A DNA stretch of 21,520 nt from the NCBI GenBank assembly GCA_050749785.1, contig JBOGSA010000036.1, forward strand, positions 1 through 21,520, in the 5' to 3' direction. Made by a program: the position numbers and the translations under genes. This DNA is from JAGWGI01 sp050749785 (GTDB lineage: Archaea; Micrarchaeota; Micrarchaeia; Micrarchaeales; CABMGC01). A model generated the notes under the pieces. The model worked only from the letters and a program-made list of their open reading frames with translations. It had not been told where the DNA came from and did not search any database. This document shows, in pieces, positions 21,372 through 21,520 of this stretch (position 1 is the first letter of the stretch; each line of letters opens with the position of its first letter).

Positions 21372-21520
21372 TTAACTCTGTGAGTGGGAAATTCCACATG
21401 CTTTAGCGGTGGGATGAGAGCGAACCGCAGATAATTAGAAGCCCCTTTACCATCAGGGCATATTGGCATTGATACCATCTTGGTTGATTGGTACGTACAC
21501 GCTTCATCTGATTTGCCAGG
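21372..21520 (+). mobile_element. Hairpin-rich non-coding stretch resembling an IS605/TnpB-type 3' end
   Basis: A stem TTCCACATGC / GCGGTGGGA with loop TTTA (21392-21414, one bulged A) is followed by TGAGAGCGAACCGC, GCCC/GGGC arms (21441-21459) and TACCA/TGGTA arms (21473-21493). Hairpins with a CTTTAGC loop followed by GTGGGATGAGAGCG are what I recall from the right ends of archaeal IS200/IS605-type elements, where the guide (omega/re) RNA of TnpB is encoded. No tnpB frame lies to its left, so it would be an orphan end or a small non-autonomous element. The match is from memory and the stretch runs off the window. Confidence 0.35.

Noticed and set aside
1..21520. tRNA or rRNA genes, CRISPR arrays
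   Set aside because: Reading the intergenic stretches on both strands, I saw no cloverleaf, conserved rRNA segment or regularly spaced direct repeat.

Overview
The window is a gene-dense stretch of archaeal chromosome. Archaeal markers are a Hel308 helicase, transcription factor B (TFB), ribosomal proteins eS1 (S3Ae) and uS15, an archaeal-type threonyl-tRNA synthetase with the N-terminal D-Tyr-deacylase-like editing domain, TATA boxes about 25-30 bases before start codons, and several genes that look leaderless. Short intergenic spaces, abutting or overlapping stop codons, frequent TTG/GTG starts and several small unrecognised proteins suggest a small-genome lineage. A DPANN/Micrarchaeota-like archaeon is my guess; it is inference, not proof.

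Layout. 1-285: left edge, a possible transposase C-terminal scrap and a 40-residue leaderless ORF. 287-2401 (-): hel308. 2497-2844 (+): DUF488/YeaO-like protein, divergent from hel308. 2841-9588 (-): a SUF iron-sulfur operon in the order regulator (HTH plus Cys cluster), sufB, sufD, sufC, sufS, unknown helical protein. sufB is interrupted by a 392-residue intein with a LAGLIDADG endonuclease. A perfect 17-bp palindrome sits on the predicted transcription start of the operon. 9692-11908 (+): an AT-rich islet with a 53-aa ORF, a Fic-domain protein fused to HEAT-like repeats, and a 45-aa ORF. 12030-16630 (-): valS, a kinase-fold protein that seems to lack catalytic residues, then uS15 and eS1. 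16758-18693 (+): a 71-aa protein, TFB with an unusual Lys/Ala/Pro/Gln-rich N-terminal extension, and a signal-peptide/membrane-anchored protein. 18697-19158 (-): membrane-anchored DUF192 protein. 19232-20962 (+): thrS. 20963-21307 (-): unknown 114-aa protein. 21360-21520: non-coding, hairpin-rich sequence resembling the 3' end of an IS605/TnpB-type element, without a tnpB beside it.

How it fits together. Most of the window is housekeeping: translation (valS, thrS, eS1, uS15), transcription initiation (TFB), replication repair (Hel308) and Fe-S cluster assembly. In the SUF system, SufS mobilises sulfur from cysteine and the SufB-SufC-SufD complex builds clusters. The first gene of that operon probably senses Fe-S status and controls the operon through the palindrome. 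Accessory material is the SufB intein, the Fic islet and the elements at the two edges. The intein and Fic gene are visibly richer in A+T than their neighbours, which suggests later acquisition.
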